Shown: positions 1-8,019 of the stretch, piece by piece
Layout: each line of letters starts with the position of its first letter
Position numbering within the stretch: the stretch's first letter is position 1
Assembly: GCA_963743785.1 (NCBI GenBank)
Contig: CAVURD010000014.1
Location: forward strand, 62,001 to 126,000
Direction of reading: 5' to 3'
DNA length: 64,000 nt
Source of the DNA: Bog-473 sp963743785
Lineage (GTDB): Bacteria > Actinomycetota > Acidimicrobiia > Acidimicrobiales > RAAP-2
Position numbers and translations under genes: made by a program
Notes under the pieces: model-generated
What the model was told of the DNA's origin: nothing
What the model saw: only the letters and a program-made list of their open reading frames with translations
Databases searched by the model: none

Positions 1-93
1 GCGCCGGCGAGGCGGGGGCGGCAACGCGGGGCCGCCGTGGCTGTCTGCCGGTACCGACGGTGGAGGCGGGGATCCGTCGATGGTGTCGGTCAC
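1..93 (-). CDS. 5' fragment of the next ccm-operon gene, possibly ccmE
   Basis: A GTG at 93-91 overlaps the ccmD stop codon as GTGA, and an open frame of 31 codons runs off the window edge. The visible part is hydrophilic and rich in Pro, Gly and Ala and shows no motif. In System I cytochrome c maturation operons the gene after ccmD is usually ccmE, the periplasmic haem chaperone, but no membrane anchor or haem-binding His is in view, so the identity is only inferred from position. CcmF or an unrelated gene is also possible. Confidence 0.45.
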   Translation of the reverse strand, partial: MTDTIDGSPPPPSVPADSHGGPALPPPPRRR

Positions 94-272
94 GGCCGCA
101 CGCCGGGGACGACCGGGGCCGCGGTACCGTCGTCGTCGGGCTGGTCAACGAACTGATCGGCCTGGGCCACCTTGAAGGCACGCGCCCAGCGGCGACGGCG
201 CAGGACCAGGGTGATGGCGTAGACGAAGAGCGTGCCCAGTGCGGCGGCGTAGCCGGCGTCGACGTACCTCAT
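90..272 (-). CDS. ccmD: Haem exporter CcmD-like small membrane protein
   Basis: A 60-residue protein with one membrane helix (residues about 8-24) followed by an RRRR cluster and a short soluble tail, the usual size and layout of CcmD. CcmD stabilises the CcmABC complex that loads haem onto CcmE. The ATG overlaps a TGA at 269-271 in the frame that most plausibly ends ccmC. Small size makes sequence recognition weak, but position at the end of a ccmA-B-C series makes the call fairly safe. Confidence 0.75.
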   Translation of the reverse strand: MRYVDAGYAAALGTLFVYAITLVLRRRRWARAFKVAQADQFVDQPDDDGTAAPVVPGVRP

Positions 273-1122
273 GGCGCACTCCCGCTCGGGGGCGGCGGCG
301 CGGTGCCGACGGCGGCATCGCTCTCGATCGCGTCATCGGCCCCGACACCCACTCCGGCCCCGACCGCGCTCCGGCTCCGACCGGCGCTCCGGCTCCGACG
401 GGCGCTCCGGCGCCGACTCCGCCCGGTCCGGCCCCCTCGTCCCAGCGCTCCGCCAGCGACACTTCCAATTCCTGGTCCCCGACATGGTCCTGGAGGACCT
501 CGATGCGGTAGCGCATCCCCAACAACCACACGAAGATCAACGAGAAGGCGATGAAGCCGAGCAGGAATGTCCACGCCATGGAGCCGTGGGCGTGCAGCTT
601 GAAGCCAGGATCGAGAAACGTCCCCCCTTGATGCAGCGTGTTCCACCAGTCAACCGAGAAGTGGACGATCGGCACATCGATGGCGATCAGGATCGCCGCG
701 ACGGCGCATCGACGAGCCCGGACGGCCGGATCGGCCGGCACCCGGCGCAGGGCCAGGTAGCCGATTTCCAGCAGCAGCAGCAGCGCGGTCGAGGTCAGCC
801 GGGCATCCCACGTCCACCACACGCCCCAGGCCGGGCGGCCCCACAGGGACCCGGTCACCAGGGTGAGCGCGGCAAACACCGCGCCCACCTCGACCGCCGA
901 CGCGGCCAGACGATCCCAGAAGAGCGAGCGTGTCCGCGGCCACAGATAGAGCAGGCTGCCGACCAGTGCCACCCCGCCCGCCCAGTAGAGGGCCACGGTG
1001 GCGATCGGCGGGTGGATGTAGAGCAGCCGGGCCAGGTTCCCCTGCACGGCGTCCGGCGGGGTGATCCACAGGCCCAGCCACACGGTGAAGCCCAGGGCGA
1101 TCACACCGAGGAGGCCCACCAC
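269..1122 (-). CDS. ccmC: Cytochrome c biogenesis protein CcmC (frameshift near the 3' end)
   Basis: Integral membrane haem handler of the CcmABCD complex. Six hydrophobic segments are readable, with the tryptophan-rich WGVWWTWD motif and the two conserved His regions (YIHPPIA early, VHFSVDWWNTLHQG later). After the last helix comes a low-complexity Pro-Val-Gly-Ala tail encoded by an 18-bp repeat. In the upstream frame the protein would continue to 145 as an arginine-rich stretch across ccmD. A switch at about 330-420 instead gives a short acidic tail ending at 269 in ATGA overlap with ccmD, which looks natural. The GTG start at 1122 lacks a clear ribosome site. An ATG at 1231 overlaps the ccmB stop but is in another frame, so a second indel near the 5' end is possible. 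Confidence 0.85.
366..419. repeat. 18-bp tandem repeat, three copies, inside the ccmC tail
   Basis: Three consecutive 18-bp units, GCGCTCCGGCTCCGACCG and two near copies. On the minus strand they encode Pro-Val-Gly-Ala-Gly-Ala repeats of the CcmC C-terminal tail. The ccmC frame junction lies in or just beside this repeat, the kind of sequence in which indels arise. Confidence 0.85.
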
Positions 1123-1227
1123 GCTGAGCCAGCGGGGGGAACGGCCGGCGAGCGGCGGAAAGATCAGAAGGTGAAGACGATGGAGCCGGCGCTCGACGGG
1201 TTGGTCGGGCGGTCTGGCCGGTGGCGG

Positions 1228-1896
1228 TCATGCGGCCTCCTGGAGCGGTCCGTAGAGCACGATGCCGATGACGAGGTAGATCACGGCGAAGGGGATGAGA
1301 AGGCGCAGCCACTCGGTGCCCGAGCTCGCGTTGCCGTCGAGTGCCGCCTGCCAGGTCTTCGTCCCGGCCAGGAGCACCGGAGCCAACACGGGCAGGACGA
1401 GCAGGGGCAGCAGCGTGTCGCGCACGTTCAGGCCGGCCGAGAGCGCGCCGTAGAGGACGCCGGCACAGGCCAAACCGACCGTGGCCACGAGCGAGGCCGT
1501 GATGGCCAGCCACACCACGTGCACCCGTACGTCGAAGAGGAACGTCACGCCGGCCCAGAGCACGATCTGGAGGACGAGCAGCTGGAGGCCGATGGCCGCG
1601 GCCTTGCCGAGGAAGATCCCGGCGGGGTCGATGCCCGAGAGGCGAAGGCCGTCCCGGGTTCCTTCGCCCGACTCGATGGCCACGCTGCGCTGAATCGAGA
1701 GCACGGTGGAGAAGAGAACGGCGATCCAGAAGATGCCCGGGGCGGCGGCCCTGAGCGGGGCGGCGTCGGGCCCGATGGCAAAGGCCAGGAGGACCAGGAC
1801 GAGGACGGCGAACGGCACGACCTGCCACAGGGCGACCCGGGACCGTGCTTCGATCCGCAGGTCCTTGCCGGCCACGAGAAGTGCGTCACGCCACAT
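1228..1896 (-). CDS. ccmB: Haem ABC exporter permease CcmB
   Basis: A 222-residue membrane protein with six hydrophobic segments and a short soluble N-terminus (WRDALLVAGKDLRIEARSR), typical of CcmB. It is the membrane partner of the CcmA ATPase in System I cytochrome c maturation. The ATG overlaps the ccmA stop by 11 nt (ATGTGGCGTGA) and the stop overlaps an ATG at 1231, so ccmA, ccmB and ccmC look translationally coupled. The SIQRSVAIESGEG region between helices 2 and 3 is the conserved cytoplasmic loop of the family. Confidence 0.93.
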   Translation of the reverse strand: MWRDALLVAGKDLRIEARSRVALWQVVPFAVLVLVLLAFAIGPDAAPLRAAAPGIFWIAVLFSTVLSIQRSVAIESGEGTRDGLRLSGIDPAGIFLGKAAAIGLQLLVLQIVLWAGVTFLFDVRVHVVWLAITASLVATVGLACAGVLYGALSAGLNVRDTLLPLLVLPVLAPVLLAGTKTWQAALDGNASSGTEWLRLLIPFAVIYLVIGIVLYGPLQEAA

Positions 1897-2632
1897 GCCA
1901 CGCCCCCATGCTGCCTGTCGCCGCGGCGGAATCCGCCGCGGGCACCGCGGCCAGAGCGGGGCGGCGGCCTCCCGCCTCTTCGCCGGTGACCCGACCGCCG
2001 GTCATGGCCACGACGCGATCGGACAGCGGCACCGCGAACTGGGGTTCGTGCGACGAGAGCAGCACCGACGCGCCGTTGGCGACCGCTTCGACGATGAGCT
2101 CGCCCAGGAGGGCGCGGGCGGAGGCGTCGAGGCCGGCGTGCGGCTCATCGAGCAACCAGAGCGCGGGGCGGCGGGCCACCAGCGCGGCCAGTGCCACCCG
2201 GCGTCGCTGACCCGCCGAGAGTCGACCAGCCGCGGTGGTGCGCAACCGGCCGACCAGGCCGAGCCGTTCGAGAGCGGTGTCGGCCGCCGAGATCGGGAGG
2301 CCCAGGGCCCTCACGGCAAAGCGCACGTTCTCCGCCGCACTGAGCTCGTCGTAGAGGGGGGCGGCGTGCCCCAAGAGCCCGACGTGACGGCGAACCGCGG
2401 TGTGATCCTTGGTGAGATCGACGCCGAGCACGTGCGCCTCACCCGACGTGACCGGCAGGAGGCCGGCGCAGGCCCGCAGCAGGCTGGTCTTGCCGGCACC
2501 GTTGGCCCCCACCACGACGACGACCTCACCGGTCCCGAGAGACAGATCGACACCGGCAAGGGCGGGGAAGCGGCCGGCGAGAGCGACGGCGGCGCGGAGT
2601 TGGACGACAGGGGCCATGGCCTTCCCCACCAT
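1886..2632 (-). CDS. ccmA: Haem exporter ATPase CcmA
   Basis: ABC ATPase of the cytochrome c maturation complex. Walker A is GANGAGKTS (about residues 42-50), the signature is LSAGQRRRVALA, Walker B is LWLLDEPHAGLD and the switch His is in LSSHE. ATP hydrolysis drives release of holo-CcmE in the known system. The C-terminal extension is Ala-rich and low complexity. Two starts are possible: ATG at 2632 and ATG at 2617, the latter giving MAPVVQLRAAV, closer to the usual family start. It is the first gene of the ccm operon and has a GC-rich 12-bp repeat upstream. Confidence 0.92.
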   Translation of the reverse strand: MVGKAMAPVVQLRAAVALAGRFPALAGVDLSLGTGEVVVVVGANGAGKTSLLRACAGLLPVTSGEAHVLGVDLTKDHTAVRRHVGLLGHAAPLYDELSAAENVRFAVRALGLPISAADTALERLGLVGRLRTTAAGRLSAGQRRRVALAALVARRPALWLLDEPHAGLDASARALLGELIVEAVANGASVLLSSHEPQFAVPLSDRVVAMTGGRVTGEEAGGRRPALAAVPAADSAAATGSMGAWHVA

Positions 2633-2686
2633 GGTAGGGGGGGTGGGTCCGGGGGTTCCAAGCGGCGCCTGAGTGTCCCGGTTGAT

Positions 2687-2722
2687 GGCCCGGCCGATGG
2701 CTCGGCCGGTGGCCCGGCTGGT
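2687..2722. repeat. 12-bp tandem repeat upstream of ccmA
   Basis: Three 12-bp units (GGCCCGGCCGAT, GGCTCGGCCGGT, GGCCCGGCTGGT) and a partial fourth fill part of the divergent space between ccmA and the VOC gene. Very GC-rich and self-complementary; no function can be read from it. Confidence 0.7.
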
Positions 2723-2752
2723 GGGCCGGGGGAGACAGGGGCCTGAAGCCCG

Positions 2753-2758
2753 TAGGCT
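2753..2758 (+). promoter_or_regulatory. Candidate -10 hexamer of the VOC gene
   Basis: TAGGCT ends 7 nt before the ATG at 2766 and no Shine-Dalgarno sequence is present, so the transcript may be leaderless. Confidence 0.4.
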
Positions 2759-2765
2759 CCCGTGA

Positions 2766-3134
2766 ATGCTACGAATTCAGGCCCTGGCCATCGATGCGCA
2801 CGATCCGGCCGCCCTGGCCCGTTTCTGGGAGGCCGCGCTGGGGTGGCGTGTGACCGATGCCGACGACGAGGAAGTCGTGGTCGAGCCGCCCGAAGGCAGC
2901 GAAGAGGACGGGGTGGTCCCCGATCTCCTCTTCCTGCTCGTGCCCGAGAGCAAGGAGACGAAGAACCGTCTCCATCTGGACCTGCGGCCGGCAAATCAGG
3001 CGGTCGAAGTCGCCCGGCTGGAGGACCTGGGGGCGAAACAAGTGTCCATCGGCCAAGGTGACGACGTCACGTGGGTCGTCATGGCCGATCCCGAAGGCAA
3101 CGAGTTCTGCGTGCTGCGGCCCCACCGACCCTGA
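2766..3134 (+). CDS. VOC-superfamily (glyoxalase-like) protein
   Basis: A single VOC domain of 122 residues: the opening QALAIDAHDPAALARFWEAALGW is the typical first beta-alpha unit of the actinobacterial glyoxalase_6 group, and HLDLRPAN followed by DPEGNEFCVL supplies the usual His and Glu metal-ligand positions. The family includes glyoxalases, dioxygenases and antibiotic-binding proteins, so the substrate cannot be named. It is transcribed away from the ccm operon. Its stop codon lies inside a 17-bp tandem repeat. Confidence 0.85.
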   Translation: MLRIQALAIDAHDPAALARFWEAALGWRVTDADDEEVVVEPPEGSEEDGVVPDLLFLLVPESKETKNRLHLDLRPANQAVEVARLEDLGAKQVSIGQGDDVTWVVMADPEGNEFCVLRPHRP

Positions 3135-3189
3135 AGTCCCACCGACCTTGAAGTCCAACCGGCCCTGAAGTCCCACCGGCCCTGACCTG
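3122..3189. repeat. 17-bp tandem repeat, four copies, over a gene end
   Basis: Four consecutive 17-bp units of consensus CCACCGRCCCTGAAGTC (3122-3138, 3139-3155, 3156-3172, 3173-3189, the last diverged at its 3' end). The VOC stop TGA at 3132-3134 lies within unit 1. No T-tract follows, so it is not an obvious terminator. Confidence 0.85.
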
Positions 3190-3296
3190 AGGCCGGCCGG
3201 CTCCGTTCCCGCTACCGCGGTGAGGCGTCAGGCCGGAGCGAAACGCACGCGCGGCAGCAGGCGGACGGACCGACCTAGATTTCGGACCCGAGACCC

Positions 3297-4148
3297 ATGG
3301 CCCTCGTCGTTCTCCCCCTCCCCGCACTCGACTTCGATCCGACCGAAGTGGCGGTCAGCTGGCAGGTCCTGTGCCGGCTGGGCCACCGGGTGGTCTTCGC
3401 CACACCGGAAGGACAGCCCGGACAGGCCGACGACCTCATGGTGAGCGGGCAGGGCCTGGATCCATGGGGCGGCGTGCCGCTCCTGCGCCACCTGCCGCTG
3501 GTCGGGCTGGCCCTGCGCGCCAACGCCGACGGCCGGCGGGCCTACGCCGCGTTGGCGCGCCATCCTTCCTTCTTGGCCCCGCTTCGTTGGCCCGACCTCG
3601 GTGCGGGGGCGTTCGACGGGGTCCTGCTTCCGGGTGGCCATCGAGCCCGGGGCATGCGGCAGTACCTGGAGAGCGCGGTGCTCGGGGAACTGGTGGCGGA
3701 CTTCTTTACCGCCGACAAGCCCGTGGGGGCGATCTGTCACGGCGTCCTGCTGGCGGCGCGAAGTCGTGACCCGGTCAGCGGCCGCTCCGTCCTGTACGGA
3801 CGCCGCACTACGGCCCTGACCTGGCAGCTGGAGCAGACGGCCTGGCAGATCGGCCGGCGCACCCGCTTCTGGGATCCGACCTACTACCGCACCTACATGG
3901 AGGAGCCGGGCCAGCCCGCCGGCTTCATGTCGGTGCAGCAGGAGGTGACCAGGGCCCTGGCCCGGCCCGAGGACTTCCTCGATGTCCCACCCGGGCCGGA
4001 CCACCGGCGCCAGACCAGCGGTCGGGCCCGAGACACCGTCGGCGACAGCCGCCCGGCCTGGGTGGTGCGGGACGGGAACTACGTCTCGGCCCGTTGGCCC
4101 GGCGACGCGCACACCTTCGCCCACACGTTCGCCCAGCTTTTCTGCTGA
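3297..4148 (+). CDS. DJ-1/PfpI-family (type 1 glutamine amidotransferase-like) protein
   Basis: A 283-residue protein with the DJ-1/PfpI fold: VVLPLPALDFDPTE opens the domain, FDGVLLPGGHRARG is the loop before the nucleophile elbow, and AICHG carries the candidate catalytic Cys (Cys147). Members of this superfamily include glyoxalase III, proteases and chaperones. The ending WVVRDGNYVSARWPGDAH is the shared C-terminal motif. It is longer than the usual 190-230 residues because of an insertion before the nucleophile elbow and another after it. It stands alone, convergent with the next gene. Confidence 0.82.
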   Translation: MALVVLPLPALDFDPTEVAVSWQVLCRLGHRVVFATPEGQPGQADDLMVSGQGLDPWGGVPLLRHLPLVGLALRANADGRRAYAALARHPSFLAPLRWPDLGAGAFDGVLLPGGHRARGMRQYLESAVLGELVADFFTADKPVGAICHGVLLAARSRDPVSGRSVLYGRRTTALTWQLEQTAWQIGRRTRFWDPTYYRTYMEEPGQPAGFMSVQQEVTRALARPEDFLDVPPGPDHRRQTSGRARDTVGDSRPAWVVRDGNYVSARWPGDAHTFAHTFAQLFC

Positions 4149-4223
4149 ACCGCGGGCACCGCCCGTCACACTCGTCTTGTTGAGATGAGCGCAGATGTCG
4201 GCGGTGTCGACGCCCCCTGGGGG

Positions 4224-4901
4224 CTATCGGCCCAGACCCCCGATCCCTGCGCCGAGAAGTTTCAGGCCCAACACGAGGAGGATCACCATCATGATGACGG
4301 CGTTGTGATCGGACATGAACTCCTTGATGGTGGCCAAGGGCGCCGCGGCCCTCGCGGGCGCGAGCAAAAAGAAGAGAACCGGACCGGCCACGGAAAGCGA
4401 TCCGATCACCACGAACACGGCTACCGCGATCGCGTTTTGTCCGCCGCTCAGTCCGGCCTGAGCGATGCTGGCCGCGGCCGCCAGCGTCAGGGCGAGGTTC
4501 TTCGGATTCACGCCCGAAAGGAGGACTCCCAGAGCGGCCGACTTGCCTGCTCCGAAGCCGTCGATGGAGGCCATCCACTTGGGCATCGTCGCCTCCTCTC
4601 CTTTTTTCGGTCGCCCGCGCCACTGCCGTGCCGCCATGGCCAAGAAGAGGACGCCGAGGAAGACGTCAAGCCAGTTGACCCCGGTGGCACTGTCACTGTT
4701 GGGGTTGCTCGCTCCCCCGGCCACGATCAGGACGATCACGCTCACGGCCACCAAGCCGCTGACCCACCCGAGGGCGAACACCGTCCCGTTCGATCTGGCC
4801 TTCGGGGTCCCGAGCATGAGGATGACCGCGATGATGGGCACGGGACTGAGGGCGACACCGATGGCTGACGGCAGAAGGTTGCCGATGGCCTGGCTCAGCA
4901 C
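4224..4901 (-). CDS. GAP/SfLAP-family membrane protein
   Basis: A 225-residue integral membrane protein with about six helices in two halves: SAIGVALSPVPIIAVILMLG at the N-terminus, LLSGVNPKNLALTLAAA in the middle. These are the hallmarks of the GAP family, related to LysE-type exporters and to the mycobacterial sulfolipid-addressing proteins. A role in lipid or small-molecule export is known for some relatives; the substrate here is unknown. The start is GTG at 4901. Convergent with the DJ-1 gene, with 75 bp between. Confidence 0.82.
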   Translation of the reverse strand: MLSQAIGNLLPSAIGVALSPVPIIAVILMLGTPKARSNGTVFALGWVSGLVAVSVIVLIVAGGASNPNSDSATGVNWLDVFLGVLFLAMAARQWRGRPKKGEEATMPKWMASIDGFGAGKSAALGVLLSGVNPKNLALTLAAAASIAQAGLSGGQNAIAVAVFVVIGSLSVAGPVLFFLLAPARAAAPLATIKEFMSDHNAVIMMVILLVLGLKLLGAGIGGLGR

Positions 4902-5190
4902 GATGGGGTCCGGTTTCTCTTTGGTTCGGTGGGCCGGCAGGGGCAGCCGTGCCTCCCGAGAGCCGAAGGGGAAGTGAGGGCCTTCATGGCCGAGAGTATC
5001 GCCGCGGACCGCGGCGGCCGCCGGGTGATCGCCGGCGGCCGCCGAGTTGCTCCCGTGCGTCAGCCACGTTCCGCCGGTATGAGCGTCGATCCCATGTCGC
5101 TCAATAGAACGGTGGCCGATCCGCTAGCGACGGGGTAATCGCAGAGGCCGCGTTGTCGAAGCGGAGGGGGTGCCCTACCATGCCCCTCCC

Positions 5191-5958
5191 ATGACCGTTG
5201 CGCGGCAGGCCGTCTCCAAGGTTCCGCAGATCACGATCTTCTTCTGGGTCACCAAGTTGTTGACAACCGCCATGGGCGAAGCGACGTCGGACTATCTGGT
5301 CAGGGTGCTCAACCCCGTCCTCGCGGTGGGCCTAGGCGGCCTGGCCCTGATCGCCGCGCTGGTGATGCAGTTCCGATCGCCGCGCTATGTGCCATGGATC
5401 TACTGGCTGGCCGTCGCCATGGTCGCCGTGGTGGGCACGATGGCGGCCGATGTGCTGCACAAGCAATTCGGTGTCCCCTATGCGGTCTCGACGCCGTTCT
5501 TCGCCATCGTCCTGGCCGCCGTCTTCGTGGTGTGGCATCGCACCGAGAAGACATTGTCCATCCACAGCATCACTACGCCACGGCGCGAGGCGTTCTACTG
5601 GGCCGCGGTGATGTCCACCTTCGCACTCGGGACCGCCGCCGGCGATCTGCTGGCGACGACGTTCAAGCTCGGGTATTTCTCGGCCGCCCTGCTCTTCGTC
5701 GGATTGATCCTCATCCCGGTGGTGGGGTACTGGCGCTTCCACATGAACGGCGTCCTCGCCTTCTGGTTCGCCTACGTCGTGACCCGACCCATCGGCGCGT
5801 CGTTCGCCGACTGGACGGGGAAGTCGAGGAGCCTGACTGGCCTCGGGTGGGGCGACGGCTACGTCGCCCTGGTCCTCACATTCCTGATCGTGGTCATGGT
5901 CGGCTATCTGACCGTGTCGGGTCGGGATACCCCGGACGAAGGCTTCATCGGCCCGTAG
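5191..5958 (+). CDS. COG4705-type membrane protein with an internal duplication
   Basis: An integral membrane protein of about 255 residues with eight or so helices. Two halves repeat the same signature: ITIFFWVTKLLTTAMGEATSDYLV and, later, YWAAVMSTFALGTAAGDLLA. This is the pattern of the uncharacterised COG4705 membrane-anchored family. ATG at 5191 is preferred over the in-frame GTG at 5170 because TACCAT lies 9 nt upstream of it, fitting a short or absent leader. It ends 3 bp before the convergent ccdA. No function is known. Confidence 0.82.
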   Translation: MTVARQAVSKVPQITIFFWVTKLLTTAMGEATSDYLVRVLNPVLAVGLGGLALIAALVMQFRSPRYVPWIYWLAVAMVAVVGTMAADVLHKQFGVPYAVSTPFFAIVLAAVFVVWHRTEKTLSIHSITTPRREAFYWAAVMSTFALGTAAGDLLATTFKLGYFSAALLFVGLILIPVVGYWRFHMNGVLAFWFAYVVTRPIGASFADWTGKSRSLTGLGWGDGYVALVLTFLIVVMVGYLTVSGRDTPDEGFIGP

Positions 5959-5961
5959 CCG

Positions 5962-6922
5962 TCAGCTCTTCGACAGCCGACTCAATCCGAGATGGTCGAA
6001 CAGGTTGGTGAACTGGGTGGAGACCCAGGCCACATTGTCGGTCACCAGCAAGATCCCGAACACGATCAGGATCAACGCCGCCACCACTTCGATCACCCCG
6101 AGGGTGCGTCGGGCCCGGGCGAACACCTCCGTCAGTCGCTCGAAGGCCAGACCGGTGGCCACGAAGGGCACGCCGAGGCCGAGCGAATAGGCGAAGAGGA
6201 GCAACACTCCTCCCGAGAGCGAGCCGTTGTGAGAGGCCAGGGCCAGGACGGCACCCAGGACCGGGCCGATGCATGGGGTCCAGGCGAACGCAAAGGCCAT
6301 GCCCATGACCGGGGCAGCCCACACGCCCAGGGCCGATGGGCGCACGTCGAAACGCCGCTCACCGTTGAGGCGGGTGACGAATCCGAGTGGTCCGGCTCCC
6401 AGTCGTGACCACCACTCACCGGGCAGGGCACCGAGGAGCAGCAACAGCCCGAGGAGGATGACCACGATCCCGCTGACGTGGGCCAGCGGGATCTCGTGTG
6501 CGTCCAGGACCCGACCGATGCCCGAAGCGGCCGCACCGAGGGCCACGAAGACGATGGTGAAGCCGCCGACGAAGAGGCCGATGCCGGTGAGCATCGGCCG
6601 CCTGGTCGCCCTCGCCGTCCTGGTCGCCGAGGCCGTCGCCGCGGCCGTGGTCGCGGCCGTGGGCGGAAGGTGGCCGTGGCCGTCGCAGCGACCCGCCGGC
6701 GGACGTCGCCGTGGCCGTCGCCGCGGTCAGAGCAGTCTCGGTCGCGGTGTCCATGGTCGCCGTGGCCATGGTCTGCGTCGTCGATCCAGGGCCGATGGCA
6801 TCATGCCCGAGGGCAGAGAGCTCGGCGGCCGAGAGGCCCGAGACCATGGAGAGGTAGCCCGGGACGAGCGGGAGGACGCAGGGGGAGAGGAAGGAGAGGA
6901 TCCCTGCCCCGAAGGCGACCAA
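5962..6922 (-). CDS. ccdA: Thiol:disulfide interchange membrane protein CcdA (frameshifted loop)
   Basis: CcdA carries electrons across the membrane to keep apocytochrome c cysteines reduced. The first helix with its redox Cys is clear (GAGILSFLSPCVLPLVPGYL, from about 6916), and the second half from 6594 gives five more helices with the second Cys in FAFAWTPCIGPVLGA. Between them is a long Ala/Thr-rich or His/Asp-rich loop depending on frame, and the two halves are in different frames, so at least one indel lies at about 6600-6760. One alternative frame there reads DHGHGDHGHRDRD. The start is uncertain: TTG at 6922 fits the alignment but a strong AGGAAGGGGGGA lies further upstream. It complements the ccm genes at 1-2.6 kb. 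Confidence 0.87.
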
Positions 6923-6984
6923 GACGCCGACGGGGTCGGCCGAAATTGCAGCGGGCAGAAGGAGCGCTGGAGTCCCCCCTTCCT

Positions 6985-7953
6985 TTAGAGCGTGCTGCGA
7001 ACCAGGTCCAGGTCGGCCTCGACCATCATGGTGACCAGGCCCGGGAAGTCGACGTCACGCTTCCACCCCAGCACCTGGTGCGCCTTGGTCGAATCACCGA
7101 CGAGAAGGTCCACTTCGGCCGGGCGCAGGAACTTGTCGTCGATGACGACATGTCGCTCCCAATCCAGATCGGCCGCCTGGAAGGCCAGGCGGCAGAGATC
7201 ACGCACGGCGTGGGTCTCCCCCGTCGAGACGACGAAGTCATCGGGCTTGTCCTGCTGCAGCATGAGCCACATGGCCCGCACGTAGTCGGCGGCGAAGCCC
7301 CAGTCCCGTTGCGCATCGAGGTTGCCGAGATACAACTTGTCGTCGAGTCCGTGCGCGATGCGTGCCACCCCGTTGGTGATCTTGCGGGTGACGAACTCGA
7401 GGCCGCGGCGAGGCGACTCGTGGTTGAAGAGGATCCCCGAGGAGGCGTGCAGGTCGTAGCTCTCGCGGTAGTTGACGGTGATCCAGTGGCCATAGACCTT
7501 GGCCACGCCGTAGGGGCTCCGGGGGTAGAGCGGGGTGCTCTCCACCTGGGGCACCTCGCGCACCTTGCCGAACATCTCCGACGAGCTGGCTTGGTAGAAG
7601 CGGATCTCGGGGTCGACCAGGCGGATGGCATCGAGGAGGCGGGTGACGCCCAGCGCGGTGGTCTCCCCGGTCAGGACGGGTTGGCTGAAGCTGGTCTGTA
7701 CGAACGACTGGGCGGCCAGGTTGTAGACCTCGGTGGGCCGGTGGTCGCGCAGCATGTTGATCAGCGACACCTCGTCGAGCAGGTCGCCGGCCACCAGCTC
7801 CAACCGGTCCTGAATGTGGGCGATCCGCTCGAACGTCACCGTGCTGGATCGCCGCACCATGCCGATGACGGTGTAGCCCTGCTCGAGCAGGAATTCCGCC
7901 AGATAGGAGCCGTCTTGTCCGGTGACGCCGGTGATCAGTGCTCGCTTGGCCAT
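6985..7953 (-). CDS. gmd: GDP-mannose 4,6-dehydratase
   Basis: Converts GDP-D-mannose to GDP-4-keto-6-deoxymannose, the entry to GDP-fucose, rhamnose and related sugars. The protein is an extended SDR with the NADP-binding GVTGQDGSY (residues 9-17), the catalytic SSSEMFG (Ser124/Glu126 region) and YGVAK (Tyr148, Lys152), and the substrate segment NHESPRRG. Length 322 is normal. The ATG at 7953 is preceded by TATCGT 9 nt upstream. It is divergent from a glycosyltransferase, suggesting a surface-polysaccharide role, although no GDP-fucose synthase partner is present here. Confidence 0.96.
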   Translation of the reverse strand: MAKRALITGVTGQDGSYLAEFLLEQGYTVIGMVRRSSTVTFERIAHIQDRLELVAGDLLDEVSLINMLRDHRPTEVYNLAAQSFVQTSFSQPVLTGETTALGVTRLLDAIRLVDPEIRFYQASSSEMFGKVREVPQVESTPLYPRSPYGVAKVYGHWITVNYRESYDLHASSGILFNHESPRRGLEFVTRKITNGVARIAHGLDDKLYLGNLDAQRDWGFAADYVRAMWLMLQQDKPDDFVVSTGETHAVRDLCRLAFQAADLDWERHVVIDDKFLRPAEVDLLVGDSTKAHQVLGWKRDVDFPGLVTMMVEADLDLVRSTL

Positions 7954-8006
7954 CGGGGGGCCACGATACTCGACCGTGCCCAGGGGTCCGCCTCGGGCCG
8001 ACGGCC

Positions 8007-8012
8007 TAGCGT
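8007..8012 (+). promoter_or_regulatory. Candidate -10 hexamer of the glycosyltransferase gene
   Basis: TAGCGT lies 7 nt before the GTG at 8020, consistent with a leaderless transcript; it also argues for GTG 8020 over the in-frame GTG at 8011. Confidence 0.4.
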
Positions 8013-8019
8013 GCGGCGC

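Noticed and set aside
271..1989. A 572-codon plus-strand frame opposite the ccm genes
   Set aside because: Gln/Arg/Gly/His-rich shadow of ccmB and ccmC in high-GC DNA, no domain.
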